Of a DNA stretch of 64,000 nt, positions 1 through 8,259 are shown in pieces. The notes beneath the pieces were generated by a model. It was given only the letters and a program-made list of their open reading frames with translations, was not told the DNA's origin and did not search any database. Made by a program: the position numbers and the translations under genes. Location of the stretch: NCBI GenBank assembly GCA_018366495.1, contig JAGZHZ010000006.1, positions 1 to 64,000 on the forward strand. The letters are read 5' to 3'. This DNA comes from Clostridiales bacterium (GTDB lineage Bacteria; Bacillota; Clostridia; Lachnospirales; Lachnospiraceae). Each line of letters starts with the position of its first letter. The first letter of the stretch is position 1.

Positions 1-125
1 GGAGCTGATTGTTACTATAAATTTGAAGTGATAAATGAGGTTGCCATGTCTCGCAAACCCGCATAAATACTGAATGTGTGGAGTTTTGCTCATGGCTATT
101 TTACCATTATTTAGGAGGTGTGTTT

Positions 126-968
126 ATGAGTGATCTGTTTAAAAATTCTTATATTGCCCCTGAAAAAGATCTTGTGTCTCTCTCTGTCTGCAATGTCGGC
201 TATCAAAAATGTGAGCCGCTCTATACCTGGGGACCTGGAATCCGAAATCACTATCTGATCCATTATGTCATCACCGGAAAAGGATATTTTAAAGTTCATG
301 GGAAAACGTACGAGCTGAAATCAGGGGACTGTTTTCTTGTCTATCCGAATCAGGAAATTTTATATTATGCCGATCAGAAAGACCCCTGGGTTTACTGCTG
401 GATCGGATTTTCTGGAAGCGATGCCCCTTCCATCCTGCGCGCCACTGATTTTTCTCCTGACTCGCCTGTCCTTTTCGGCTGTCCTTTTGGAGATGAAATT
501 CAAAAATCCTTTCTTCAGGTCTATGCTCTGCGCGGCAATAATTTTAAAAATGCTGTCGCAATGACAGGCACATTATATACAGCGCTTGCTCTCTTTATGC
601 GTGATGCGGGGCGTCAGAAAGGTACTTACGACGAATATGTTCAGAAGAGTATCGAATATATCTCTTCGCAGTATTCTTATCATATCACCGTGGAGGAAAT
701 CGCACAGTATGCCGGTGTCAGCCGCAGTCATCTGTTTCGCGCTTTTCAGAGCTGTCTCGGACAGTCGCCAAAAGAATATCTGACTGCCTTCCGTCTGAAA
801 CAGGCGTGTCTTCTCCTGAAAACATCAAACCTTTCGATTACTTCGATTGCCAATTCAGTCGGTTTTGACAACAGCCTTTACTTTTCGAAAGCTTTCCACA
901 AAGTAAAAGGCATGTCTCCAACCGAATATCAGAAAAGACACAATTCTATCCCAAAATCACTTTCTTGA
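126..968 (+). CDS. AraC family transcriptional regulator
   Basis: A 280-residue one-component regulator. Residues about 25-150 form a cupin-like ligand-binding half (a run of short beta strands with GKGYFKVHGKTYEL and YPNQEILYYAD). Residues about 167-275 hold the two AraC helix-turn-helix motifs (VEEIAQYAGVSRSHLFRAF and ITSIANSVGFDNSLYFSKAF), ending in the usual GMSPTEYQ. The start at 126 is chosen because TTAGGAGG lies just before it; an upstream in-frame ATG at 78 has no such site. Family members usually respond to a sugar and control a nearby transport or glycosidase gene, but the target is outside the window on the left. It converges on the radical SAM gene. Confidence 0.9.
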   Translation: MSDLFKNSYIAPEKDLVSLSVCNVGYQKCEPLYTWGPGIRNHYLIHYVITGKGYFKVHGKTYELKSGDCFLVYPNQEILYYADQKDPWVYCWIGFSGSDAPSILRATDFSPDSPVLFGCPFGDEIQKSFLQVYALRGNNFKNAVAMTGTLYTALALFMRDAGRQKGTYDEYVQKSIEYISSQYSYHITVEEIAQYAGVSRSHLFRAFQSCLGQSPKEYLTAFRLKQACLLLKTSNLSITSIANSVGFDNSLYFSKAFHKVKGMSPTEYQKRHNSIPKSLS

Positions 969-1044
969 TTCTATTATCTTTTATTTTCTGACGAGGAAGA
1001 TTCTTTTTCTTCCCTTGCAGTAAAATATGAGGCTCATATCCATT

Positions 1045-1977
1045 TTATTTTCTGGCGGGGAGAATCCCCTCCCCGTCAAAAGCCGGAATAAAACTTTCTT
1101 TGGCAGTCTCTCCTTCTTGAACAAAGCCATTTTCTATTCCAAGATCCAGGGCATAGTCAATCATCCATTCGTATTCTCTTGCTGTGATTTTTCGGTTCAG
1201 CTCCGGATATTTCGCAATGCCTGGCATGGGTGTATACTGATTCATCAAGCTGATATAGATTTGATTCCCATACGTCTCTCTCAGATATCTGAGGACTTCC
1301 TTACTGTCCTTTCTGCATCCGGGCAGAAGCAGATGGCGCACAATCACACCTTTTTTCATCATCCCACTATCGTCAAACTGTGCCTGCGGAATCTGACGCA
1401 CCATCTCTTCCAGCGCCTGTTTTGCCCAGAAACTGTAATCTGCCGCATGGGAATATCGCTCGGAAATCTGGCTGTTCATATATTTAAAATCTGGCAGATA
1501 AATATCAATCAGACCTTCCAACATCTTTAATGTCTCTCTTTTTTCATAGGAACTGCTGTTGTAGACAATTGGAATCACCAGTCCTTTTTCCTTTGCAGTC
1601 TGAAGCGCTTCTGCAATCTGAGGCACATAGTGTGTCGGTGTCACCAAATTGATATTATGGGCATTTTCCTGATTCTGCAGTCTCAGAAAAATCTCAGCCA
1701 AATTTTCCACAGAAATCTCTTCTCCTGTCTTTCCGTGTGAAATTGTCTCATTCTGGCAGAACACACATCCCATAGAACAACCTGAAAAGAATACGGCTCC
1801 TGATCCTCTCTCCCCTGAAATACACGGCTCCTCCCAAAAATGGAGTGCTGCGCGCGCTGCCTGAATCTGTCCTGTGACACCGCAAACTCCTCTCTTTCCC
1901 TCAAGACGGTTTACCTTGCAATTTCTAGGGCAGAGCGTACACGATTTCATCCACTTCTTCCATGACTCTCTTTCCAT
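1045..1977 (-). CDS. PflX-like radical SAM protein (pyruvate formate-lyase activase family)
   Basis: A 310-residue iron-sulfur protein. The CxxxCxxC radical SAM cluster motif is at residues 67-74 (GCSMGCVFCQN). A second cysteine group, C13, C16, C20 and C32 (CTLCPRNCKVNR...GVCG), marks the PflX/COG1313 branch. Radical SAM enzymes reductively cleave S-adenosylmethionine to make a 5'-deoxyadenosyl radical; the substrate of this branch is not settled, so activation of a glycyl radical enzyme is only a possibility. The ATG has AGGAG five to ten bases upstream. It lies just after the terminator of the ribosomal super-operon and may receive read-through. Confidence 0.85.
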   Translation of the reverse strand: MERESWKKWMKSCTLCPRNCKVNRLEGKRGVCGVTGQIQAARAALHFWEEPCISGERGSGAVFFSGCSMGCVFCQNETISHGKTGEEISVENLAEIFLRLQNQENAHNINLVTPTHYVPQIAEALQTAKEKGLVIPIVYNSSSYEKRETLKMLEGLIDIYLPDFKYMNSQISERYSHAADYSFWAKQALEEMVRQIPQAQFDDSGMMKKGVIVRHLLLPGCRKDSKEVLRYLRETYGNQIYISLMNQYTPMPGIAKYPELNRKITAREYEWMIDYALDLGIENGFVQEGETAKESFIPAFDGEGILPARK

Positions 1978-1993
1978 TTTCTTCTCCTATAAA

Positions 1994-2030
1994 GAAAAAC
2001 CGCTGCGGAATCCTCAGATCCCACAGCAGT
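1994..2030 (-). terminator. terminator of the S10-spc-alpha super-operon
   Basis: Reading the minus strand after the rplQ stop, ACTGCTGTGG pairs with CCGCAGCGGT (10 bp with two G-U pairs) and is followed by TTTTTC. The PflX-like gene starts only about 20 bases further on, so partial read-through would feed it. Confidence 0.75.
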
Positions 2031-2051
2031 CTTATATGTCTCGATTTTCTA

Positions 2052-2588
2052 TTATACTAACTCTAACAGAACTTCCATTGCAGCATCACCTTTACGCTGG
2101 CCAATCTTTACGATTCTTGTATATCCACCGTTGCGGTTTACATATTTTGGAGCGATTTCGTCGAATAATTTCTGAACTAAATCAACTTCTTTTGTATTTT
2201 TCTTCTTTCCTGCTGCTTCAGTTGGAACAACTTTTACTGGATACAGAACTTTTAACATTTTTCTTCTTGCATTCAGTCTGGAAGCGTTGTCTTTTTTGAT
2301 TTCTTTCTGTACTTCATCGTATACAGTTACTTTCTTTCCGTCTACAACTTCTTTCACTCTCTTGCCGTCTTTGTCTTTGCGAGCTACTTTTGCTGTAACA
2401 GTAACTGTTTCATAGTTGTCTTTTTCTTTTACAGCCAGTGCAATCAGACCTTCTGCAACTTTACGGATTTCTTTTGCTTTTGCTTCTGTTGTAACGATTT
2501 TTCCGTTGTGAAGCAGTGCTGTTACCTGGTTTCTGATCAGCGCTTTTCTCTGATCTGAAGTTCTTGAAAGTTTTCTATAACCTGCCAT
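2052..2588 (-). CDS. rplQ: 50S ribosomal protein L17
   Basis: Large-subunit protein near the peptide exit tunnel. The N-terminus MAGYRKLSRTSDQRKALIRN and the C-terminal GGYTRIVKIGQRKGDAA are typical. The length, 178 residues, exceeds the roughly 120 of Bacillus L17 because of a charged insertion at about residues 60-125 (lysine-rich, with VTVTAKVARKDKDGKRVKEV). The start at 2588 follows GGAGGAAATTTAAA; an upstream in-frame ATG at 2615 lacks a site. Last gene of the super-operon, preceded by a 190-base structured gap. Confidence 0.97.
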   Translation of the reverse strand: MAGYRKLSRTSDQRKALIRNQVTALLHNGKIVTTEAKAKEIRKVAEGLIALAVKEKDNYETVTVTAKVARKDKDGKRVKEVVDGKKVTVYDEVQKEIKKDNASRLNARRKMLKVLYPVKVVPTEAAGKKKNTKEVDLVQKLFDEIAPKYVNRNGGYTRIVKIGQRKGDAAMEVLLELV

Positions 2589-2612
2589 TTTAAATTTCCT
2601 CCATTTGTGGAA

Positions 2613-2649
2613 CATTGCGCCACGCTCTTACGGTCTTACTGCCGCAATG
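2613..2649 (-). promoter_or_regulatory. hairpin in the rplQ leader
   Basis: On the minus strand CATTGCG pairs with CGCAATG around a 23-base loop, ending some 15 bases before the rplQ ribosome binding site. A second stem, CCAGC/GCTGG, lies further upstream in the same rpoA-rplQ gap. Such folded gaps inside ribosomal operons often bind the encoded protein, but that role here is inference. Confidence 0.4.
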
Positions 2650-2778
2650 CTTTTCTTTTCCATATAATGTGTCACACCAGCGCCTCTGAAAGTGCTGGCT
2701 GATCAGAGAATCTTCTGCTCTAAGCTGAAAATATCTCCGCTCTTTTCTCTATCAAAAAATGCCTGCGCATTCTTGATC

Positions 2779-3738
2779 TTATTCATCACTTGGATTTAAC
2801 TGTAAGCCAAGTTCTTTTAATTTTCCTAATACTTCTTCTAAGGATTTGCGTCCCAGATTTCTGACTTTCATCATATCCTCTGAAGTTCTGTTGCACAGTT
2901 CTTCCACTGTGTTGATTCCGGCTCTCTTCAAGCAGTTGTAGGAACGAACAGACAGCTCTAATTCGTCAATGTTCATCTCCAGCACTTTTTCTTTTTCATT
3001 GTCTTCTTTTTCTACCATAATCTCTGCAGATTTTGCATTTTCAGACAGATCAATGAACAAGCTCAGATGCTCGCTGAGCACCTTTGCAGCCAGACTGACT
3101 GCTTCATCCGGAGCCAGTGTGCCGTTTGTATAAACATCAAGTGTCAGTTTATCATAGTCTGTAATCTGACCAACACGCGTATTCTGTACTGTCAGATTCA
3201 CACGCTCTACCGGTGTGTAAATGGAATCAACTGCAATCACACCGATTGGCATATCTTCGCTTTTCCCTTTTTCAGCGCTCACATAGCCGCGTCCTTTTGT
3301 GATCGTCAGTTCCATGTACAGCTTGCTGTCCGGTCCGCCGTTTAAGGTAGCGATAATCTGATCTGGATTCATGATCTCAATATCCTGATCCACTTGAATA
3401 TCAGCAGCTGTCACAACTCCTTCGCCTTCAAATTCAATGTAAGCAACTTTTGCTTCATTTGTCTCACTCTTGTTCTGAATCGCCAGAGATTTGATGTTCA
3501 TGATAATCTCAGTCACATCTTCTTTTACACCTGGAATTGAACTGAATTCATGCAGCACACCTTCAATCTTCACCTGGCTTACAGCAGCACCCGGCAAAGA
3601 AGAAAGCATAATTCTTCTTAAAGAATTACCCAGAGTCGTTCCATAGCCTCTTTCCAGCGGCTCCACAACAAATCTGCCGTATTTCTTATCCTCTGATATC
3701 TCAGCTATCTCAATTTTTGGTTTATTAAAATCGAACAC
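2779..3738 (-). CDS. rpoA: DNA-directed RNA polymerase subunit alpha
   Basis: A 319-residue alpha subunit of normal length. The N-terminal dimerisation and assembly domain spans about residues 1-230 (ERGYGTTLGNSLRRIMLSSLPG; HEFSSIPGVKEDVTEIIMN). The C-terminal DNA- and activator-binding domain spans about 245-312 (LELSVRSYNCLKRAGINTVEEL; RNLGRKSLEEV). It sits between rpsD and rplQ as in the classical alpha operon, after a 230-base gap with hairpins. The ATG has AAGGAGGGG just upstream. Confidence 0.98.
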   Translation of the reverse strand: MFDFNKPKIEIAEISEDKKYGRFVVEPLERGYGTTLGNSLRRIMLSSLPGAAVSQVKIEGVLHEFSSIPGVKEDVTEIIMNIKSLAIQNKSETNEAKVAYIEFEGEGVVTAADIQVDQDIEIMNPDQIIATLNGGPDSKLYMELTITKGRGYVSAEKGKSEDMPIGVIAVDSIYTPVERVNLTVQNTRVGQITDYDKLTLDVYTNGTLAPDEAVSLAAKVLSEHLSLFIDLSENAKSAEIMVEKEDNEKEKVLEMNIDELELSVRSYNCLKRAGINTVEELCNRTSEDMMKVRNLGRKSLEEVLGKLKELGLQLNPSDE

Positions 3739-3808
3739 TAGAAAAGCCCCTCCTTTTGGGTAATCATTATTTTGAGGGTAACAAAGTCATGTATGCCTAT
3801 AGTAATTG

Positions 3809-3945
3809 AACGCCTCTGCGTTTCCAATCACACGTTTCCCAGCTCTTTTGTCTGTAACGGTATCAGTCCCGTCGGAGGCACTACATTCATCTCCTATAAT
3901 GCAACAAGACGAATTGCCAGATTCTGTCACTCAGAATCCAGACAA
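3809..3945 (-). promoter_or_regulatory. structured rpsD-rpoA gap
   Basis: The 230-base gap between rpsD and rpoA contains at least two short stems on the minus strand: GATTCTG/CAGAATC with a 5-base loop (3920-3938) and AACGC/GCGTT with a 4-base loop (3809-3822). No sigma-A promoter stands out. It could be an RNA processing or autoregulation element; function is not visible from sequence. Confidence 0.35.
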
Positions 3946-3968
3946 TTCTTCTTATCATCCATAATTTA

Positions 3969-4562
3969 TTATTTAGAATATAACTCGACGATCAGCATCT
4001 CATCTACTGGAACATCGATTACTTCTCTGGATGGCAGTTCTTTTACAGTTGCTTTTAAAGCTTCTGCATCTGCTTCTACCCATTCTGGAACAAGTCTTCC
4101 AGATGTTGCATCCAGAATATCTTTATATCTCTGAGAACCTTTGCATTTCTCTTTTACTTCAATCACATCTCCGGCTTTTACCAGGTAAGATGGAATATTT
4201 ACCTGTTTTCCGTTTACTAAGATATGTTTATGATCAACGATCTGTCTTGCTTCTTTTCTTGTTCTTGCAAAACCAGCTCTGAATACTACGTTGTCCAGTC
4301 TGGATTCCAGCATGATCATCAGATTTTCACCTGTCATACCTGGCATTCTTTCAGCTTTTTCATAGTAGTTTCTGAAAGGTTTTTCCAGAACACCGTAGAT
4401 AAATTTTGCTTTCTGTTTTTCTCTCAGCTGTAAACCGTACTCACTCATCTTACGGTTTGCTCTTTTTAATTCCCTGTTAGATTTTTTATCTATTCCTAAA
4501 TACATTGGCTCTAAACCAAGGGATCTACATCTTTTCAGTACAGGAACTCTGTTAATAGCCAT
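3969..4562 (-). CDS. rpsD: 30S ribosomal protein S4
   Basis: A 197-residue primary 16S rRNA-binding protein that starts small-subunit assembly. The S4 RNA-binding domain is at about residues 88-150 (MLESRLDNVVFRAGFARTRKEARQIVDHKHILVNGK). The N-terminal half lacks the zinc cysteines, making it the C-minus form. In many bacteria S4 represses its own operon by binding a leader RNA; a candidate lies upstream of rpsM. Follows rpsK by 19 bases. Confidence 0.98.
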   Translation of the reverse strand: MAINRVPVLKRCRSLGLEPMYLGIDKKSNRELKRANRKMSEYGLQLREKQKAKFIYGVLEKPFRNYYEKAERMPGMTGENLMIMLESRLDNVVFRAGFARTRKEARQIVDHKHILVNGKQVNIPSYLVKAGDVIEVKEKCKGSQRYKDILDATSGRLVPEWVEADAEALKATVKELPSREVIDVPVDEMLIVELYSK

Positions 4563-4581
4563 CTCGATCGATACCTCCTAA

Positions 4582-4977
4582 TTAGACTCTTCTGCGTTTT
4601 GGTGGACGACATCCGTTATGTGGTACCGGAGTTACGTCTGTAATACTTGTTACTTCAAGACCACAAGCCTGAAGAGCACGGATTGCTGCTTCACGTCCTG
4701 ATCCTGGACCTTTTACCATAACGTCTACTGTCTTAAGACCGTGAACTAACGCTGCCTTTGTTGCAGTTTCTGCTGCCATCTGAGCTGCATAAGGAGTAGA
4801 TTTTCTTGAACCTCTAAATCCAAGACCACCAGCACTTGCCCATGATAAAGCATTTCCTTCTGCATCTGTCAATGTTACGATTGTATTATTAAAAGATGAC
4901 TGAATATGTGCCTGTCCGCGTTCAACGTTTTTCTTAACACGCTTTTTTGTCACTTTTTTTGTAACTTTTTTAGCCAT
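4582..4977 (-). CDS. rpsK: 30S ribosomal protein S11
   Basis: A 131-residue protein of the small-subunit platform. Diagnostic stretches are AHIQSSFNNTIVTLTD, GSRKSTPYAAQMAAE and the C-terminal TDVTPVPHNGCRPPKRRRV. The lysine-rich N-terminus (VTKKVTKKRVKKNVERG) is usual in Firmicutes. Co-transcribed between rpsM and rpsD. Confidence 0.98.
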   Translation of the reverse strand: MAKKVTKKVTKKRVKKNVERGQAHIQSSFNNTIVTLTDAEGNALSWASAGGLGFRGSRKSTPYAAQMAAETATKAALVHGLKTVDVMVKGPGSGREAAIRALQACGLEVTSITDVTPVPHNGCRPPKRRRV

Positions 4978-5012
4978 TTTTAAACTAACCTACTTTCTCA
5001 ATTATTCAATGA

Positions 5013-5381
5013 TTATTTCTTCTTATTAGCTACTGTTCTCTTTGGACCTTTTCTTGTTCTGGCATTTGTCTTTGTCTTCTGTCCACGAACTGGAAGTCCT
5101 TTTCTATGACGGATTCCTCTATAGCATCCGATTTCCTGTAATCTCTTAATGTTAAGAGCGATTTCTCTTCTTAAATCACCTTCAACAGTGTGTTCTGCAT
5201 CGATCACGTCACGGATTCTGGATACTTCTTCATCTGTCAGGTCTCTGACACGAGTATCAGGATTTACGTTTGCTTTCTCCAGAATTTTCGTTGCGCTTAC
5301 TCTACCGATTCCGTAGATGTAAGTTAAACCAATCTCTACACGTTTTTCTCTTGGTAAGTCTACACCAGCAATACGAGCCAT
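5013..5381 (-). CDS. rpsM: 30S ribosomal protein S13
   Basis: A 122-residue small-subunit head protein that contacts the P-site tRNA and L5. MARIAGVDLPREKRVEIGLTYIYGIG and RGIRHRKGLPVRGQKTKTNARTRKG are diagnostic, and the basic tail ends in VANKKK. First gene of the alpha-type block rpsM-rpsK-rpsD-rpoA-rplQ, the same order as in Escherichia coli. Preceded by a 312-base gap holding a folded leader and a possible promoter. Confidence 0.98.
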   Translation of the reverse strand: MARIAGVDLPREKRVEIGLTYIYGIGRVSATKILEKANVNPDTRVRDLTDEEVSRIRDVIDAEHTVEGDLRREIALNIKRLQEIGCYRGIRHRKGLPVRGQKTKTNARTRKGPKRTVANKKK

Positions 5382-5406
5382 GTAATATTTCCTCCATTTT
5401 CTTCCA

Positions 5407-5472
5407 AGATTATGTCATTACGCAGCCCACCGCTATGCAGTGTCTGAAATGTCGTGCGCATTACCATAATCT
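5407..5472 (-). promoter_or_regulatory. folded leader just upstream of rpsM
   Basis: On the minus strand AGATTATG (outer, 5472-5465) pairs perfectly with CATAATCT (5414-5407). Inside it TGCGCA pairs with TGCGTA (one G-U), leaving a loop of about 28 bases. The structure ends about 14 bases before the GGAGG of rpsM. Its place matches the alpha-operon leader that S4 binds in E. coli, though the sequence itself is not recognisably the same element. Confidence 0.5.
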
Positions 5473-5537
5473 ATTTCATATTGTTCCTAATTGAGGCATT
5501 CCTGCGAACGCCCAGCCGCAAAACTACGACCTTTCCG

Positions 5538-5566
5538 ATACTACTTTTCTCGGTATTAAAAAGCAA
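5538..5566 (-). promoter_or_regulatory. possible promoter in the rpmJ-rpsM gap
   Basis: Minus strand TTGCTT, 17 bases, TAGTAT. The match is only moderate, but it lies in a 312-base gap before an operon block that often has its own promoter. No gene is supported in the gap itself. Confidence 0.3.
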
Positions 5567-5693
5567 TATCCCAATGGGGTTTCCACTGTTTTTATAAAAT
5601 ATCAGTACAAACAACACCGCCTGGTGGTTCATACTGCAGCCGCACAAAAAAATTGTTCTGCGCATCTAAAAAAAGCGCGCAAAGGGACTTCAA

Positions 5694-5807
5694 TCAACCC
5701 TGTCTCTGTTTGTGTTTAGGATTTTCACAGATAACTCTGATGCTTCCTTTTCTTTTAATGATCTTGCATTTTTCGCAAATAGGTTTTACTGATGATCTAA
5801 CCTTCAT
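5694..5807 (-). CDS. rpmJ: 50S ribosomal protein L36
   Basis: A 37-residue zinc-ribbon protein, MKVRSSVKPICEKCKIIKRK continuing to CENPKHKQRQG. The metal ligands C11, C14, C27 and H32 are all present, so this is the zinc-binding form. The ATG at 5807 follows AAAGGAGGATTAACCAA. Lies between infA and rpsM, its usual place in Firmicutes. Confidence 0.97.
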   Translation of the reverse strand: MKVRSSVKPICEKCKIIKRKGSIRVICENPKHKQRQG

Positions 5808-5988
5808 TTGGTTAATCCTCCTTTCACAGCTATCGAATCCGTCCATTTTTATTTCGGACAATCTGGCGTTATGAGTAACGCCTCCACAAAAAGTTCGCTT
5901 CAAATTATACCACCTGCTCAAAAAAAAAGCAAGTGGTATTTTGCCAAAATTTCTTGATTTTTCGCCTTTTTCTGCGATTCTGTCTATT

Positions 5989-6207
5989 TTACTTATCTCT
6001 CCATGTAATTCTGCCTTTTGACAGATCATACGGAGAAAGTTCAATTTTTACTTTATCTCCCGGAAGAATTCTGATAAAATTCATTCTCAGTTTTCCGCTG
6101 ATATGTGCCAGCACAACATGCTTATTTTCCAGCTCCACGCGAAACATCGCATTCGGCAGTTTTTCCAGCACTGTTCCTTCTACTTCAATAACATCTGCTC
6201 TTGACAT
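5989..6207 (-). CDS. infA: translation initiation factor IF-1
   Basis: A 72-residue S1/OB-fold protein that sits in the ribosomal A site during initiation. MSRADVIEVEGTVLEKLPNA, AHISGKLRMNFIRILPGDKV and the end LSKGRITWRDK are diagnostic and full length. Follows the KOW-domain gene by 25 bases, with GGAGG upstream. Confidence 0.98.
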   Translation of the reverse strand: MSRADVIEVEGTVLEKLPNAMFRVELENKHVVLAHISGKLRMNFIRILPGDKVKIELSPYDLSKGRITWRDK

Positions 6208-6232
6208 TTGATTTTAAACCTCCTGAAATTTT

Positions 6233-6514
6233 TCATTTTTCTTTTGCAGCTTCTCTTTCTTTCCGATAACATTTGAGCATATATTTAATCTGTTCATCTG
6301 TGACCTGCTGATTCTGTGAAAGCTGCCACGTTTCCTGATTTTTTTTGATTATCTGTATATGCTTTTTGTTTTTTTTCTTTGGCTTTGCAAGCGGTCTGAG
6401 GTCCCCGTCTGTCAGGAGCACCGTGTCTTCTGTTTCACTCCAGACAACATAAACCTTTCCTCTGTCATGCCCTGCCATAGAGACAGCCAGCATTCCTCTT
6501 TTCTCACATTCCAT
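6233..6514 (-). CDS. KOW-domain RNA-binding protein (L14e/L27e-like)
   Basis: A 93-residue protein. Residues about 6-45 form a KOW motif (GMLAVSMAGHDRGKVYVVWS...VLLTDGDLRPLAKPKKKNKKH) like that of archaeal and eukaryotic L14e. The C-terminal half is charged and helical. Genes of this type are regularly found between map and infA in Clostridia. The KOW domain suggests binding to rRNA or the ribosome, but its exact job is unknown. Start ATG at 6514 has GAGGG upstream. Confidence 0.8.
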   Translation of the reverse strand: MECEKRGMLAVSMAGHDRGKVYVVWSETEDTVLLTDGDLRPLAKPKKKNKKHIQIIKKNQETWQLSQNQQVTDEQIKYMLKCYRKEREAAKEK

Positions 6515-6576
6515 CCTGATCCCTCGCTCTGTTTTTTCAAAACGGTTTTTCCGCTTTTCAGACTGGCAGCCTGCCG

Positions 6577-7338
6577 CTATCTTTCTTCATATAAAGTCAG
6601 TAATTCCGGCTCTCCTTCTGTGATCAAAACAGTGTTTTCATAATGCGCCGATAAAGATCCATCCTCTGTCACAACAGTCCAGTCATCATCCAGCCATGCG
6701 ACATCCGGACGTCCTGCATTGATCATAGGCTCGATAGCAAGCGTCATTCCCGGCATCAGCCTGATTCCCTTTCTTCTCTGTGGGAAATTTGGAATCTGCG
6801 GATCTTCATGCAGATGTGTCCCAATTCCATGACCGACAAGATCCTCAACCACACCATATCCAAAGGAATGGGCATATTCCCAGATCGCCCGCGAGATGTC
6901 AAACAGATAACATCCTGCCTTTGCAAACTTAATCCCTTCAAAAAAACTCTGGCGCGTCACATCAATCAGTTTTTGTGCTTCCGGGGCAATCGCACCTACC
7001 GCATGGGTTCTTGCTGCATCTGAATGATATCCTTTATAAATCAGCCCCGCATCAAGGCTGACAATATCGCCCTCCTGCAGAATACGATGTTTTGATGGAA
7101 TTCCATGCACCACTTCGTCATTGACAGATACGCAGATGGAAGCCGGATAACCGTTATAGTTTAAAAAGTTCGGCACGCATCCCATACTGCGAATCAGCTG
7201 TTCCCCTAAACGATCAATTTCTTTTGTGGAGATTCCCGGTTTGATTGCCTTTTCCAGTTCTTTGTGAACAATGCCCAGCAGTCTTCCGGATTCTCTCATC
7301 AATTCAATTTCTTTTGCAGACTTTATTGTTACTGACAT
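6577..7338 (-). CDS. map: methionine aminopeptidase, type I
   Basis: A 253-residue cytosolic metalloprotease that removes the initiator methionine from new proteins. The metal ligands are visible: two aspartates in DAGLIYKGYHSDAARTH, the histidine in GHGIGTHLHEDPQIP, the glutamate in AIEPMIN and the last in YENTVLITEGEPELLT. VVHGIPS carries the substrate histidine. No N-terminal extension, so the short type Ia form. Five bases after adk, clearly the same transcript. Confidence 0.97.
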   Translation of the reverse strand: MSVTIKSAKEIELMRESGRLLGIVHKELEKAIKPGISTKEIDRLGEQLIRSMGCVPNFLNYNGYPASICVSVNDEVVHGIPSKHRILQEGDIVSLDAGLIYKGYHSDAARTHAVGAIAPEAQKLIDVTRQSFFEGIKFAKAGCYLFDISRAIWEYAHSFGYGVVEDLVGHGIGTHLHEDPQIPNFPQRRKGIRLMPGMTLAIEPMINAGRPDVAWLDDDWTVVTEDGSLSAHYENTVLITEGEPELLTLYEER

Positions 7339-7343
7339 ATTTT

Positions 7344-7988
7344 TTACGCTCCTAAAATATCAACAATTGCAGCAAAAACGTCATCCATATCAACCGTACC
7401 GTCCACGTCTCTGAGCACGCCTGATTTCTTATAATAATCAATCAGAGGCTGTGTCTGATCGTGATATACTGCCAGACGTTTCTGTACTGTCTCAGGCTTG
7501 TCATCATCGCGCAGAATCAGTTTCTCGCCGCACGCATCGCATACGCCCTCAACTTTTGTCGGGTTGTATACAACATGATACGTAGCTCCGCATCCTACGC
7601 ATGCTCTTCTTCCGCCCATACGGTTAATGATGTTCTCGTCCGGAACTTCCACATTTACTGCATAGTCAATTTTTTCACCTAATTTTTCCAGTGCTGCATC
7701 AAGGCTTTCTGCCTGTGGAATTGTTCTTGGGAATCCATCCAGAACGTATCCGTTTTTGCAGTCTTCCTGCTGAACTCGGTCAACCACAAGGTCAACTACA
7801 AGTTCGTCCGGAACAAGCAGTCCCTGATCCATATAAGTCTTCGCTTTTTTTCCAAGCTCTGTTCCGTTTTTAATGTTGGCACGGAAAATATCTCCTGTAG
7901 AGATGTGCGGAATCTCATATTTTGCCGCAATTTTCTTCGCCTGTGTTCCTTTTCCTGCGCCTGGTGCTCCTAACATAATAATTTTCAT
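7344..7988 (-). CDS. adk: adenylate kinase, zinc-binding long form
   Basis: A 214-residue enzyme that interconverts AMP + ATP and 2 ADP. The P-loop GAPGAGKGTQAKKIA is at residues 7-21, and DGFPRTIPQAE is the AMP-binding stretch. The LID domain carries four cysteines (ACVGCG...GVCDACG), the zinc-stabilised type of Gram-positive bacteria. First gene after a strong internal promoter at 8066-8094. Confidence 0.98.
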   Translation of the reverse strand: MKIIMLGAPGAGKGTQAKKIAAKYEIPHISTGDIFRANIKNGTELGKKAKTYMDQGLLVPDELVVDLVVDRVQQEDCKNGYVLDGFPRTIPQAESLDAALEKLGEKIDYAVNVEVPDENIINRMGGRRACVGCGATYHVVYNPTKVEGVCDACGEKLILRDDDKPETVQKRLAVYHDQTQPLIDYYKKSGVLRDVDGTVDMDDVFAAIVDILGA

Positions 7989-8020
7989 ATGATTACCCCC
8001 GTTTCTGAAAGTACTTTTTT

Positions 8021-8051
8021 AAACAGGCGGCAGCATCGCTTGCCGCTGTTT
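8021..8051 (-). promoter_or_regulatory. hairpin in the adk 5' untranslated region
   Basis: On the minus strand AAACAG-CGGCA pairs with TGCCG-C-CTGTTT, an 11-bp stem with one bulged C and an 8-base loop. It lies between the promoter at 8066-8094 and the adk start. There is no U-run after it in the minus direction, so it is a leader structure rather than a terminator. Confidence 0.5.
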
Positions 8052-8065
8052 TGCTCTTCCATTTC

Positions 8066-8094
8066 ATTCTATTACAGAATGCGCGTATTATCAA
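8066..8094 (-). promoter_or_regulatory. sigma-A promoter for adk-map-KOW-infA-rpmJ
   Basis: TTGATA, 17 bases, TAGAAT on the minus strand, with five of six matches in each box. Transcription would begin near 8059, about 70 bases before adk, in the 271-base gap after secY. It gives the distal part of the super-operon its own start. Confidence 0.75.
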
Positions 8095-8259
8095 CGTTAT
8101 TTTAAGCAGAAATGCAAAAATGGACCCGCTGTCGTCTTTTACAGATGCCAGAAGGCCCCCTTCGATAAATTTGCCTATAATAGCATTTTAGTGCACCCAC
8201 ACTCTGTCACCTTCCGACTGTCTCCAGTCAGATGATGACAAACGTGATGAGCACACTGA

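Noticed and set aside
5471..5665. A 64-codon minus-strand frame in the rpmJ-rpsM gap
   Set aside because: No ribosome binding site, no recognisable protein features, and it overlaps the folded leader; more likely non-coding.
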